The notes under the pieces: model-generated | The model's input: the letters and a program-made list of their open reading frames with translations, nothing else | What the model was told of the DNA's origin: nothing | Databases searched by the model: none | Program-made: the position numbers and the translations under genes | Assembly: GCF_002352765.1 (NCBI RefSeq) | Contig: NZ_KZ293963.1 | Location: forward strand, 270,368-334,367 | Direction: 5' to 3' | DNA length: 64,000 nt | Source of the DNA: Alteribacter populi | GTDB taxonomy: Bacteria > Bacillota > Bacilli > Bacillales > Salisediminibacteriaceae | In this document: one piece after another, positions 7,882-15,946 of the stretch | How positions within the stretch are numbered: position 1 is the stretch's first letter | How the letters are laid out: each line of letters opens with the position of its first letter

Positions 7882-8901
7882 TTACCAGGCTCGCTTATAC
7901 TGGCGAGGAGGCTCGACTTCTTCTCTTAATTCGTTAGCGGCTTCACGAGGCCAGTACGGATTACGCAAAAGGGCACGTCCGACGAAAACGAGGTCTGCTC
8001 GTTCGTTTTTCAAAATTTCTTCTGCTTGCAAGCCTGTTGTAATGAGCCCGACAGCTCCTGTAGCAACTCCAGATTCTCTTCGGATCGTTTCCGCATGACG
8101 CAACTGATATCCAGGGTAGACGTTCACAGGAGTGCGGACAATGCCGCCAGTACTACAGTCAATTAAATCGATGCCAAGCTCTTTCATCCATTGACCATAA
8201 GCGATGATATCTTGCATTTGATTACCTTCTTTGTGATATTCATCAGCAGAAATTCGAACGAAAATCGGTCCATCCCAAACTGTTTGTACCTCTTGGATAA
8301 CTTCTTTTAAAAAGCGGAAACGGTTTTCTCTTGGACCACCGTAGTTATCCGTTCGTTTATTGGCGAGAGGGGAAAGAAACTGACTAATCAAGTAACCGTG
8401 TGCTCCGTGAATTTCGATAATATCAAAGCCGGCTTCTTTTGCTCGTCTCGCAGCATCTTTGAATGCTTGAATCGTATTGTTGATATCTTGTTGGTCCATC
8501 TCTTTTGGAACTTTTGCATTTTCATCAAAGCCGATCGCGGAAGGAGCAATTGTTTCACCTTCATAGACTGCTTTTCTACCTGCGTGTCCGAGCTGCATTG
8601 CTGTTTTTGCTCCGTTATTTTTAATTGAATCCGTTAATGTTTTTAATCCTGATACATGATCATCACTCCAAATTCCCAGATCTTGAGGAGAGATTTGACC
8701 TTGCTGAGTAACGGTTGTCGCCTCTGTCATGACGAGCCCAACCTGTCCGACAGCACGGCTTGTGTAATGTACAATGTGCCAATCCGTTACTTTGCCGTCT
8801 TCATTTTCACATGAATACATACACATAGGCGACATGACAATTCTATTTTTCAGTGTAACGTCTTTAATCATATAAGAAGAAAATAATTGAGAACTACTCA
8901 A
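7882..8901 (-). CDS. namA: NADPH dehydrogenase / old yellow enzyme NamA (YqjM)
   Basis: A 339-residue FMN-binding TIM-barrel enzyme of the old yellow enzyme family, YqjM type, reducing activated C=C bonds (for example quinones, nitro compounds, maleimides) with NADPH. Visible signatures: PMCMYSCENEDGKVTDWH with the YqjM-type active-site Cys, AMQLGHAGRKA, EIHGAHGYLISQFLSPLANK with the substrate-binding His pair region, and VGRALLRNPYWP near the C-terminus. The start is TTG 8901 with AGGAGGT upstream. The length matches B. subtilis NamA (338). It stands alone and is transcribed opposite to the SRPBCC gene. Confidence 0.92.
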   Translation of the reverse strand: MSSSQLFSSYMIKDVTLKNRIVMSPMCMYSCENEDGKVTDWHIVHYTSRAVGQVGLVMTEATTVTQQGQISPQDLGIWSDDHVSGLKTLTDSIKNNGAKTAMQLGHAGRKAVYEGETIAPSAIGFDENAKVPKEMDQQDINNTIQAFKDAARRAKEAGFDIIEIHGAHGYLISQFLSPLANKRTDNYGGPRENRFRFLKEVIQEVQTVWDGPIFVRISADEYHKEGNQMQDIIAYGQWMKELGIDLIDCSTGGIVRTPVNVYPGYQLRHAETIRRESGVATGAVGLITTGLQAEEILKNERADLVFVGRALLRNPYWPREAANELREEVEPPRQYKRAW

Positions 8902-9069
8902 CAGAAAAACCTCCTGATCTTATTTCGTTTAGCTAAATACTCTTTTTTAAGATTATCATAAGCGGTTTCATTTGTCAGAAGATAAGATTATGCAGGTCAA
9001 AAAAGATAGCCGCTATCCTACTTGCGCGCTTTTTCTAAAAGAACGATCCAACAAATAAGATCCAAAAAG

Positions 9070-9103
9070 AAAAGTGCTGTCTCTTCTTAGCGAGCAGCAC
9101 TTC
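9070..9103 (-). terminator. Terminator of the CBS-domain gene
   Basis: On the minus strand AAGTGCTG and CAGCACTT form a stem followed by TTCTTTTT, just after the gene's stop codon. Confidence 0.75.
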
Positions 9104-9109
9104 CATGAT

Positions 9110-9574
9110 TTATTTCTGGTGTTTTTTTTGTTCATGTAGATAGCCGTTTAAATAAGCGAGAAGTTTACTGCGGGTAATAATGCCTAAAAACGAACCTTGG
9201 TGGTTTTCAACACAGATAAATGGGTTATTGATTGAATAGGACAAAACTTTTTCAAAGGGTGCGTCTTCGCTGACACATTGAAATGATATGCTCATGACAT
9301 CTCCGACGGAAGTTTTGTGTAATCGTTCAGGCTCCAATTTTTCAATGCCAATCATAGAATCGAGAATCTGAGCTTTGCTGATCAGTCCTCTTAGTTTAAA
9401 TGATGTGTCAAGAACAGGTATAGCGGTATAACCGGATTTTACAAGGACTAACAGCGCATGTTCTAGTGAGTTGTCTGGTTGAACGTGAGCCACTTCTTCT
9501 GCCGAAATAATAAACGATTCGATCGGTTGTTGAAGAACATGACATTCTTGCAAATTTTGCATTTTGCAGCACAC
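9110..9574 (-). CDS. cbpB: CBS-pair protein, c-di-AMP receptor type (CbpB/DarB, YkuL-like)
   Basis: About 150-154 residues comprising two CBS modules: residues 20-75 (ISAEEVAHVQPDNSLEHALL, YTAIPVLD, LRGLISKAQILD) and 90-145 (VGDVMSISFQCVSEDAPFEK, FLGIITRSKLLAYL). B. subtilis YkuL (DarB/CbpB) has the same size and order; it binds cyclic di-AMP and in its apo form interacts with Rel and pyruvate carboxylase. The start is uncertain: GTG 9574 or ATG 9562. Assignment rests on the domain order and size; ligand binding is inferred. Confidence 0.75.
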   Translation of the reverse strand: MCCKMQNLQECHVLQQPIESFIISAEEVAHVQPDNSLEHALLVLVKSGYTAIPVLDTSFKLRGLISKAQILDSMIGIEKLEPERLHKTSVGDVMSISFQCVSEDAPFEKVLSYSINNPFICVENHQGSFLGIITRSKLLAYLNGYLHEQKKHQK

Positions 9575-9674
9575 TTTCTGTTTTATATTTCTACCACATA
9601 TGATTTACCACATTGAAGGGTGGGTGAAACACTTTTTAATTTCCCTACTCCTATGTTAGAGGGAGGACAAGAAA

Positions 9675-10058
9675 ATGTCAATCAAAGATGAAAACGCTTA
9701 CATTTTAGCTTATGATAAAACCTCGGTACTGTGCTTGTCTTGGTGTTTAACCGCTTCTAGAACGTTCCATACTAGAAGTGAGGTGAATAGAATGCATACA
9801 AAGCAAACAGTGCGATATCTGTGTCATAAATATCCATCTGGAAATTGTTACTACTTTAAAGAAGAAGTTATAACATACGATTCGTGGGATAACCTTGATT
9901 CATTAGCTTGGGGAAGAAGGCGTCCAATTACGAAACGTACTTTTGATAAACGGAAGAAAGAGGGTTACCGATCCCTAACTACCTATGTCGATAAGCCAAA
10001 GGGAGAGCTGCTTTATTTCCCGCTAACGAAACCTGAAAAAAAAGAGGAGTTGTTTTAA
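9675..10058 (+). CDS. Hypothetical protein
   Basis: A basic, Tyr/Lys-rich protein without recognised domain, membrane segment or signal peptide. Two starts are possible: ATG 9675 with GGGAGG at 9661-9666 (127 aa), or ATG 9792 with GAGGTGA at 9780-9786 (88 aa). The N-terminal 39 residues look unlike the rest and contain an inverted repeat at DNA level (9754-9778), so the shorter form may be the protein and the upstream part a leader. The region RPITKRTFDKRKKEGYRSLT is notably basic. It lies 52 bases before yqjN and may be cotranscribed. Function unknown. Confidence 0.5.
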   Translation: MSIKDENAYILAYDKTSVLCLSWCLTASRTFHTRSEVNRMHTKQTVRYLCHKYPSGNCYYFKEEVITYDSWDNLDSLAWGRRRPITKRTFDKRKKEGYRSLTTYVDKPKGELLYFPLTKPEKKEELF

Positions 10059-10110
10059 TTAAAGACGAAGAGTTACAAGTATTGATAAGGAGAAACCGGA
10101 GGGAAGCGTC

Positions 10111-11730
10111 ATGGGGAGATGGCGAACGAAAGAACAGCTGCGAGAATTGACAATTTCGTTATGTGAATACGCAAGCGTGACTGGCTCTCAAGAAGAGATT
10201 GGGATCATGGAGTTTGTGGATTATCAATTAAAAAGCTTGCCTTACTTCGGGAAATATAGCGACCATTTACAGACCCACTATACAAATGATGGACGGAAAT
10301 ATATTTCCGCTCTTGTAAAAAGTAAGCGAAAAACGAAGCGCACATTGATCATTTTAGGACATTTAGATGTTGTTGATGTTGAAGATTTTGGAGAATGGAA
10401 ACATCTCGCATTTCGCCCGCGGGAACTTACGGAACAAATGCTCGAGCAAAAACACCAGCTGCCAGCAGATGTACAACATGATTTAAAAGACGGAGAGTGG
10501 CTCTTCGGCAGAGGTGTGATGGACATGAAAGCGGGAGTCGCGCTCTGTATGAGTATGATTGAACGAGCAGCTGACGGCGTGTTTGACGGGAATTTGCTTA
10601 TGCTCGCCGTCCCTGATGAAGAGGCGAATTCTACAGGGATGAGAGCGGCAGCTCAAACTCTTTTAGACTTGGCGGGGGAGCATGACTTGACGTATCGTTT
10701 AGCTTGGAATACAGAGCCTGTTTTTTCAGGTTTTCCCGGAGATCAGAACTTGTATGTATACAAAGGCTCTCTTGGTAAACTTCTTCCCGGCTTTTATTGC
10801 TACGGAGAAGAAGCTCATGTAGCTGAACCGTTTTCGGGGATTAACGGGAACTTTATGACATCGTATCTTAATGATGCGATTGAACTTAATCCAGACCTTA
10901 CTGAACGGACGGGAAGTCAAAAAACACCACCACCAACAAGTTTACTCCAAAAAGACTTAAAGGGAGGTTATTCAGTCCAAATTCCCCATACTGCGGTGAC
11001 GTTATTTAACTTAATGACGATGAAAAAACCGATGCAGGAAGTGACAGTGCAGCTTTTTAAACTGGCGGAAAGGGCAGCCGACCGGTTAGTTAAAGCTTAC
11101 GTGGAGAGGGAACGGACTTTTGCTCAAATTCATGATTACGAACCCCAAAAAAAACAAATTCGTGTACTTACTTATGAAGACCTTTGGGCTCACGCAGTCA
11201 GCCAAGTGGGAGAAGAGGAAGTAAAGCGGCATGTATCTTTTACTCAAGCAAATGAAAGCCGGCTCGATGACCGTGAAATGACGATTCAAATGGTTCATCA
11301 CATTGCCACGCTTTGTAAAGACTTAGCTCCTATGATTGTCCTTTTTTATGCCCCTCCTTTTTATCCAGCCGTTGCTTCTGGACAGGATCCTCTGGTAGAG
11401 CGGGTCGCCCAAATAGTGAAACGAGAGGCGGCCAAAGTTCAGCAGGTGGATGTTCTTGATGTTCCATATTTCCCAGGGCTTTCTGATCTAAGCTACACCC
11501 AGCTTCCTGAGCGAAAAGAGTCATTACAAAGCTTAATAAAAAATATGCCACTGTGGAATATCACGTATCATTTACCTTTGGAAGCAATGGAGAAACTGGA
11601 TCTCCCGGTGATAAACTTTGGTCCTTTAGGTAGGGATGCCCATAGCTGGACGGAGCGCTTACAAGTTTCGTATTCATTTGAACATTTACCAGCGGTTATG
11701 GAAAAAGGTATACACGAGGTATTTAAATGA
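10111..11730 (+). CDS. yqjN: M20-family metallopeptidase, RocB-like (YqjN)
   Basis: A 539-residue cytosolic protein of the M20 peptidase/deacylase superfamily, RocB-like subgroup. Metal-binding signatures are present: GHLDVVD (83-89), GRGVMDMKAG (133-142) and PDEEANS (168-174, catalytic Glu pair). The C-terminal half (350-539) is the extended region typical of RocB-type proteins, ending with NFGPLGRDAHSWTE, which supplies a late metal-binding His. RocB acts in arginine/ornithine catabolism, but its reaction is not defined; yqjN in B. subtilis also follows namA. The start has GGAGGGA ten bases upstream. Substrate unknown. Confidence 0.82.
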   Translation: MGRWRTKEQLRELTISLCEYASVTGSQEEIGIMEFVDYQLKSLPYFGKYSDHLQTHYTNDGRKYISALVKSKRKTKRTLIILGHLDVVDVEDFGEWKHLAFRPRELTEQMLEQKHQLPADVQHDLKDGEWLFGRGVMDMKAGVALCMSMIERAADGVFDGNLLMLAVPDEEANSTGMRAAAQTLLDLAGEHDLTYRLAWNTEPVFSGFPGDQNLYVYKGSLGKLLPGFYCYGEEAHVAEPFSGINGNFMTSYLNDAIELNPDLTERTGSQKTPPPTSLLQKDLKGGYSVQIPHTAVTLFNLMTMKKPMQEVTVQLFKLAERAADRLVKAYVERERTFAQIHDYEPQKKQIRVLTYEDLWAHAVSQVGEEEVKRHVSFTQANESRLDDREMTIQMVHHIATLCKDLAPMIVLFYAPPFYPAVASGQDPLVERVAQIVKREAAKVQQVDVLDVPYFPGLSDLSYTQLPERKESLQSLIKNMPLWNITYHLPLEAMEKLDLPVINFGPLGRDAHSWTERLQVSYSFEHLPAVMEKGIHEVFK

Positions 11731-11745
11731 GGGGGAAGATAGCAG

Positions 11746-11783
11746 AGAGAGGAGTCCTGTTTAATTAGGGTTCTCCTCTTTTA
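11746..11783 (+). terminator. Terminator after yqjN
   Basis: AGAGGAGTCCT and AGGGTTCTCCTCT form a stem with an eight-base loop, followed by TTTT. It lies between convergent genes and may also serve the opposite strand. Confidence 0.65.
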
Positions 11784-11818
11784 GAAAACGGCATTTCCTT
11801 ATGAACGTATCGGAAAAT

Positions 11819-12376
11819 CTACTGCTGGTTTTCTTCAATAAAATAAGCCATAAAAACTTCATCATCGTATTCACCGTCAACATACACTTGCTCTTTCTGA
11901 ATGCCTTCGGTAACAAAGCCGTACTTTTCATAAAGCTGCTTTGCTACAGTGTTTTGAGAAAAGACGGTCAGGCAGATTTTATATAACCCATTATGTCTGG
12001 CCCACTCGAGTGTATACTCCATTAGTTTTTTTCCTAACCCTTTCCCTTGAGCATCATCAGTTAGCCAAGTCCGAAATAAAGCAGTGTGCCGCTTCATTTT
12101 TAAGTCGCCGCGTATTAACCGGGCAATGCCAAAAACACGACCGTCAATATCGACGACAGTATACATATTGTTTTTATCGATCATTTCTTGAATGAATGTC
12201 TGTTCTTCATCAATTGTCCGGACCCGTTCTTTTTGTATGTAACGGCCTTTTTGAATGATCTTTTCTACGTTTGTTATGATATCGAACGCATCATCCTTTT
12301 GAGCAGGGCGAAGAGTCACTTCGGTGCCGTCTTTTGCCGTGAATGTCATTTCAATTGGTTTATTTTCTACTGTCAT
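11819..12376 (-). CDS. GNAT-family N-acetyltransferase
   Basis: About 185 residues with the GNAT fold: VFGIARLIRGD on the central strands, then TWLTDDAQGKGLGKKLMEYT, the acetyl-CoA pyrophosphate-binding loop (Q/RxxGxG/A), and LTVFSQNTVAKQLYEKYGFV with the usual C-terminal NxxAxxLYEKxGF motif. It transfers an acetyl group from acetyl-CoA to an unknown amine. The start is ATG 12376, since AGGAGGGAT stands five bases before it; a longer in-frame version overlaps the upstream gene. The gap to the deacetylase gene is 11 bases, so the two form an operon. Confidence 0.82.
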   Translation of the reverse strand: MTVENKPIEMTFTAKDGTEVTLRPAQKDDAFDIITNVEKIIQKGRYIQKERVRTIDEEQTFIQEMIDKNNMYTVVDIDGRVFGIARLIRGDLKMKRHTALFRTWLTDDAQGKGLGKKLMEYTLEWARHNGLYKICLTVFSQNTVAKQLYEKYGFVTEGIQKEQVYVDGEYDDEVFMAYFIEENQQ

Positions 12377-12387
12377 TGTATCCCTCC

Positions 12388-13242
12388 TCAATTTTGCCAA
12401 AATTCTTCAGGTTCTTGCTCAATTTCTGTTGGGAGCAATTCAGATACAGGAACAATTTTTATTTGATGATCTTCCAAATAAGGAAGGGCATCAATAATCC
12501 CATTAAAAGTGTTTGTTCCTTTAATACCGACATGCCCGATCCCGATAGCCTCTCCATGGTTTTGAGCTCGGTTGCATAGCTGGACCATTTGTTTGAACAC
12601 GTGCCCCCTCGATGAGTGGGTGTCATCTAAAAAGGTGTCACGGGTGCCAAAACGTAAGTTTAATTCCTCTGCGACTTCTGGAATAACCGAATCTCCGCTT
12701 GTCCCACTGTCGATAATATACAGGCCATGCTCCTTTGCGACTTCAAGAATCGCGGTGACAATTCGCTCGTTGCCGACAATGTTAGAACCCATGTGGTTAT
12801 TTAACCCTTTTGCATATGGCACATCTTTAATCGCTTGTCGTACACGTTTTTTTACTTCTTCTGTGGAAAGGTCAGATGTGATTGGCAGAGGCCCCAACCA
12901 GGAAGCCTTTCCTCGTTTCGGTTCTAAAGGGAGATGGAGAATCACTTCAAATCCAAGGTCATGTGCTTTTTCTGCTTGCTCGGTAGACTCGTCTAGAAAG
13001 GGCATCACAGCTACGGTAACAGGGATGTCTGCATTTAAAAATTTGTATACACCACCCGTGTTTCCGCCAAAATCATCAATGATAATCGCAATTTTTGTAT
13101 CTTCATCATTGGTATCCTTTTGATTTTCAGCGAAGGCGGTCGTACCGATTGTATATCCGTTTGTCATCAGAAAAAATGTGAGCGAAAGAATCATAACAAG
13201 AACGAGATCTATTTGTAAAGATTTTTTTCGGTGCTTTTTCAT
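12388..13242 (-). CDS. Divergent polysaccharide deacetylase (YibQ family), secreted
   Basis: A 284-residue protein with an N-terminal signal or anchor (residues about 10-35 after KKHRKKSLQ) and a divergent polysaccharide-deacetylase barrel: IAIIIDDFGGN, VTVAVMPFLDES, FEVILHLPLEPKRG, KGLNNHMGSNIVGN, LYIIDSGTSGDS and AIGIGHVGIKG. The family resembles NodB-type enzymes acting on cell-surface glycans, but the substrate is not known. Asp and His residues at the expected metal-site strands are kept. It acts outside the membrane, while the cotranscribed acetyltransferase is cytosolic. Confidence 0.82.
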   Translation of the reverse strand: MKKHRKKSLQIDLVLVMILSLTFFLMTNGYTIGTTAFAENQKDTNDEDTKIAIIIDDFGGNTGGVYKFLNADIPVTVAVMPFLDESTEQAEKAHDLGFEVILHLPLEPKRGKASWLGPLPITSDLSTEEVKKRVRQAIKDVPYAKGLNNHMGSNIVGNERIVTAILEVAKEHGLYIIDSGTSGDSVIPEVAEELNLRFGTRDTFLDDTHSSRGHVFKQMVQLCNRAQNHGEAIGIGHVGIKGTNTFNGIIDALPYLEDHQIKIVPVSELLPTEIEQEPEEFWQN

Positions 13243-13343
13243 CTTTTATTCTCCTCGTTTCGGCTAGTTGTAACAGTGTCTCAGTCGTTGCTTCTCTTCA
13301 TAGTATAGCCGACTTGCTTGGATATACTATGGTTTCTCATCAA

Positions 13344-13369
13344 CAAAAAAAACGCCAAATTGGCGTTTA
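13344..13369 (-). terminator. tnrA terminator
   Basis: On the minus strand AACGCCAATTTGGCGTT forms a compact hairpin followed by eight T residues, overlapping the tnrA stop codon. Confidence 0.8.
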
Positions 13370-13672
13370 TCTCTGGTTTGGAAAGGCTGTATTTAACTGA
13401 CCGCGAAGCATTTTCTTTTTAATATCTTCTTTTGCAAGCCGTTGCTTCGCTTGTTTACGGATCTCAAAGGTTTGCATCCCATCTTCCATCTTGTTTGCAA
13501 TATCGACAAGCCCCTCAACATCCAGGAAAGAGTATTTTCTCGTACCGCCTTTAGAGCGCTCAGGTTGAATAAGCTTACGTTGTTCATAATATCGGATTTG
13601 ACGCTCAGAAAGACCTGTGAGTTCACTTACCACGCCGATACTAATCACTTTTTTCTCTTTATAAGACTTCAT
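13367..13672 (-). CDS. tnrA: Nitrogen-regulatory MerR-family transcription factor TnrA
   Basis: A 101-residue TnrA/GlnR-type regulator. The MerR-like helix-turn-helix is at residues 11-50 (SIGVVSELTGLSERQIRYYE, then GGTRKYSFLDVEGL). The C-terminus MLRGQLNTAF is the glutamine-synthetase-binding tail that distinguishes TnrA from the longer GlnR. TnrA activates ammonium, nitrate, amino-acid and purine scavenging genes during nitrogen limitation and is sequestered by feedback-inhibited glutamine synthetase. B. subtilis TnrA is 110 residues. A TnrA box lies in its own promoter, as for the autoregulated B. subtilis gene. Confidence 0.93.
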   Translation of the reverse strand: MKSYKEKKVISIGVVSELTGLSERQIRYYEQRKLIQPERSKGGTRKYSFLDVEGLVDIANKMEDGMQTFEIRKQAKQRLAKEDIKKKMLRGQLNTAFPNQR

Positions 13673-13717
13673 CGTATCCCTTCTCCCGAGCTAGCTTTTT
13701 TGAAGTAAGTTGTAGTT

Positions 13718-13768
13718 ATTATATCAAGTTTACTGGAAAGTGTGCTTTATTTGTAAGGTTATCTGACA
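13718..13768 (-). promoter_or_regulatory. tnrA: tnrA promoter with TnrA/GlnR box
   Basis: Minus-strand TATAAT (13723-13718) has no good -35 hexamer. Upstream, TGTCAGATAACCTTACA (13768-13752) matches the TnrA box TGTNANAWWWTNTNACA at all but one specified position. With the start near 13711 the box centre is at about -49, the position used for activation by TnrA. Confidence 0.8.
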
Positions 13769-13771
13769 TAA

Positions 13772-13806
13772 ATTAAAAACCAGGCGAAAAGTGCCCGGTT
13801 TTTAAT
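13772..13806 (-). terminator. Terminator between the sodium channel gene and the tnrA promoter
   Basis: TTAAAAACC/GGTTTTTAA with an inner GGC/GCC stem forms a near-symmetric hairpin with T-runs on both strands. It should stop transcripts from the channel gene before tnrA. Confidence 0.7.
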
Positions 13807-13852
13807 TAAGAGTTGTTTCAATGTCGAGCTCCAGCGACAAGCGTTACTTCTG

Positions 13853-14689
13853 TTACATTTGTTTATTTTTAGAACGGTCGAGGTGTTCTTTTAACAGTCC
13901 TTTTAATTCATGAACTTCTTTTCTGAGTTCCTTGACTTCTTCCTTCGTTTCATCAATCTCTTCTTCTCCGTTTTCAGCCTTTTCGACGTTGTTTACGATA
14001 ACGCCTATGAAGAGGTTAAATACGACGAACGTTCCGACAAGAACAAAGGAAACAAAATAGACCCATGACCATGGCAACTGTTCAAAAATCGGCCGCATCA
14101 CCTGACTGGCCCAAGACTCGAGGGTGACGACCTGGAAGAGTGTTAATAAGGATAGTTGTAAAGAACCGAAGTATTCCGGAGCTACTTCCTGGAATAACAT
14201 CGTTCCCGTCACGGCAAAAATGTAAAAAATGATACTCATTAATAAAAGAATGTTTCCAAGTGCTGGTATGGTTAACAATAAGGCGTCAACGAGTCTCCTG
14301 AGGGATGGGATGACAGAAATAGCCCGGAAAACCCTTAAGACACGGAGAATACGCAGGACAGTGACAAAATGGGCACCAGCAAGTAAGTGACCACTTAAAA
14401 CAATGACAAAATCAAACCAATTCCAGCTATTTTTAAAGAAACTTCCCAACGTTCGAGCTGCGAACAACCGAAAGACAATTTCTACAGTAAATATCCATAA
14501 AAGAATCCGATCAATCGCAAAAAAAGTCGACTTATACTCGGAGTACAGGTGAGGGTAAGTTTCTAAACCAACAACAACGGCGTTTATAAGAATAAGAATA
14601 ATGACAGCGGTGGTGAAGTAACGATGCTCTACTAACGTATCAAGTTGCTTTTTCCACCCAGGCATTGGTGAATCTGATGATTTTGACAT
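13853..14689 (-). CDS. Voltage-gated sodium channel, NaChBac type
   Basis: A 278-residue six-transmembrane ion channel subunit closely resembling NaChBac of Bacillus halodurans. Voltage-sensor segment S4 carries the regular arginines in RILRVLRVFRAI (113-124); the pore filter TLESWAS (189-195) is the sodium-selective sequence. S5-S6 spans about 133-235, with NLFIGVIVNNVEKAE closing S6. The C-terminus (240-275) is an acidic, heptad-like coiled coil that joins four subunits. It lets sodium enter in alkaliphiles, supporting pH homeostasis, motility and chemotaxis. It is monocistronic with its own terminator. Very secure assignment. Confidence 0.95.
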   Translation of the reverse strand: MSKSSDSPMPGWKKQLDTLVEHRYFTTAVIILILINAVVVGLETYPHLYSEYKSTFFAIDRILLWIFTVEIVFRLFAARTLGSFFKNSWNWFDFVIVLSGHLLAGAHFVTVLRILRVLRVFRAISVIPSLRRLVDALLLTIPALGNILLLMSIIFYIFAVTGTMLFQEVAPEYFGSLQLSLLTLFQVVTLESWASQVMRPIFEQLPWSWVYFVSFVLVGTFVVFNLFIGVIVNNVEKAENGEEEIDETKEEVKELRKEVHELKGLLKEHLDRSKNKQM

Positions 14690-14897
14690 AGTTTTCGCTC
14701 CTCTAATCTACTAAACAATAGATAATCCTCTATCATTCTACTAAAATAATATAAAAGATGAAACCGTTGTTCTTCAGAGTGGTTATTTATTTTATACTGT
14801 GTAGGGGTGAAGAGGCTTTAGACGGCAGAGCATCAAAAAGCTATAATGTGTGGGGTAAGGTTTTTTGAGAAGTTAAGAAATAATAAAAATCTACGGG

Positions 14898-15020
14898 ATG
14901 ATGTCTAGCTCCAGGCACCATCGTCTCGTGTCAAATAACCTGTTAGATTATAAGTAAAAAGCACTTTTATCGGACAGAACATTTGCATGTCGTCGGTTAC
15001 CTGGGCGCTTGCGCTTTTTT
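14898..15020. repeat. Dispersed structured repeat (family C), copy 1
   Basis: Begins GATGTCTAGCTCCAGGC and ends GCGCTTGCGCTTTTTT, with an inner hairpin CTGTTAGAT (14940-14948)/ATCGGACAG (14969-14977). A second full copy is at 59859-59982, and short 5' fragments lie near 13815, 18430 and 39900. It occupies most of the gap between the channel gene and the SDR gene; the rest (14690-14897) holds only AT-rich sequence with no gene I can support. Confidence 0.7.
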
Positions 15021-15040
15021 ATAGAAAGTGAGGAAAAAAT

Positions 15041-15832
15041 ATGAAACCGTGGAATGAACGAGTGGTAGTCATAACCGGAGCATCTGGAGGGGTCGGGCTG
15101 GAGATGGTCAAAGAAGTGGCGAAAATGGGAGGGACTCCTGTTATGGTGGCCCGGTCTTATGGCAAGTTGCTTCGGTTGGCTTCTGAAATAAAAGAAGAAT
15201 CAGGCATTGCTCCATATGTATATGAGCTAGATGTGGGTGATACAAGTGCAGTAAAACAGGTGTTTCGAAGCATTTTAGCCTCAATTGGTCACGTGGACGT
15301 GCTCATTAACAACGCGGGGTTTGGTGTGTTTGATGAGTTTGAAGAAGCCGATATGAGTGAACTTAAAGAAATGTTTGATGTAAACGTCTTTGGCTTGGTG
15401 GCTTGCACACAGGCTGTTTTACCTGCAATGCGGCGTGAGGGTGAAGGGCACATTATCCATGTAGCATCTCAAGCAGGAAAGCTGGCGACACCGAAATCAA
15501 GTGGTTATTCAGCGACAAAGCATGCTGTCCTTGCTTTTGCTAACAGCTTGCGTATGGAACTTGCTGAAACAAACATTCGTGTGAGTACAGTTAACCCGGG
15601 CCCGATTAAAACTAACTTTTTTGAGCGTGCAGATCAAACGGGAGAATATCAAAAAAACGTGAACAAGTATATGATGGATGCAAGTATCGTAGCAAGAAAA
15701 ACGATCAATCTCATCGATCGGCCTAAACGAGAGCTGAATCTTCCTGGCTGGATGAACTTAGGAACGACTATATATCAACTCTTCCCTGGAATAATAGAAA
15801 AAATTGCAGGAAATCAATTTCGAAAAAAATAG
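15041..15832 (+). CDS. yqjQ: Short-chain dehydrogenase/reductase (YqjQ-like)
   Basis: A 263-residue classical SDR. Cofactor motif TGASGGVG (12-19), NNAG (90-93), and the catalytic Ser143, Tyr156 and Lys160 (YSATK) are all present, followed by the NPGPIKT loop. The Arg38 region after the second strand suggests NADPH preference. It is an NAD(P)H-dependent oxidoreductase of unknown substrate, somewhat longer than the 250-residue norm because of a C-terminal extension (LPGWMNLGTTIYQLFPGII) that may contact membrane. In B. subtilis yqjQ lies in the same region. GTGAGGAAAAAAT precedes ATG. Confidence 0.85.
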   Translation: MKPWNERVVVITGASGGVGLEMVKEVAKMGGTPVMVARSYGKLLRLASEIKEESGIAPYVYELDVGDTSAVKQVFRSILASIGHVDVLINNAGFGVFDEFEEADMSELKEMFDVNVFGLVACTQAVLPAMRREGEGHIIHVASQAGKLATPKSSGYSATKHAVLAFANSLRMELAETNIRVSTVNPGPIKTNFFERADQTGEYQKNVNKYMMDASIVARKTINLIDRPKRELNLPGWMNLGTTIYQLFPGIIEKIAGNQFRKK

Positions 15833-15872
15833 TATCTAAAAGGATGGTATTGAACCCGGGAATAATTTACAG

Positions 15873-15930
15873 TTGAAAACAGAACGTATATTCCCCTATA
15901 ATAAACATAAAATGTAACGAATGAATGTTC
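15873..15930 (+). promoter_or_regulatory. SigA promoter with two LexA (SOS) boxes ahead of the Y-family polymerase
   Basis: TTGAAA (15873-15878), an 18-base spacer and TATAAT (15897-15902) form a good promoter. GAACGTATATTC (15882-15893) in the spacer and GAATGAATGTTC (15919-15930) just past the start each differ from the Bacillus SOS box core GAAC-N4-GTTC by one base. LexA bound there would block the promoter. Confidence 0.75.
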
Positions 15931-15946
15931 TTATGGGGTGTGGGAA

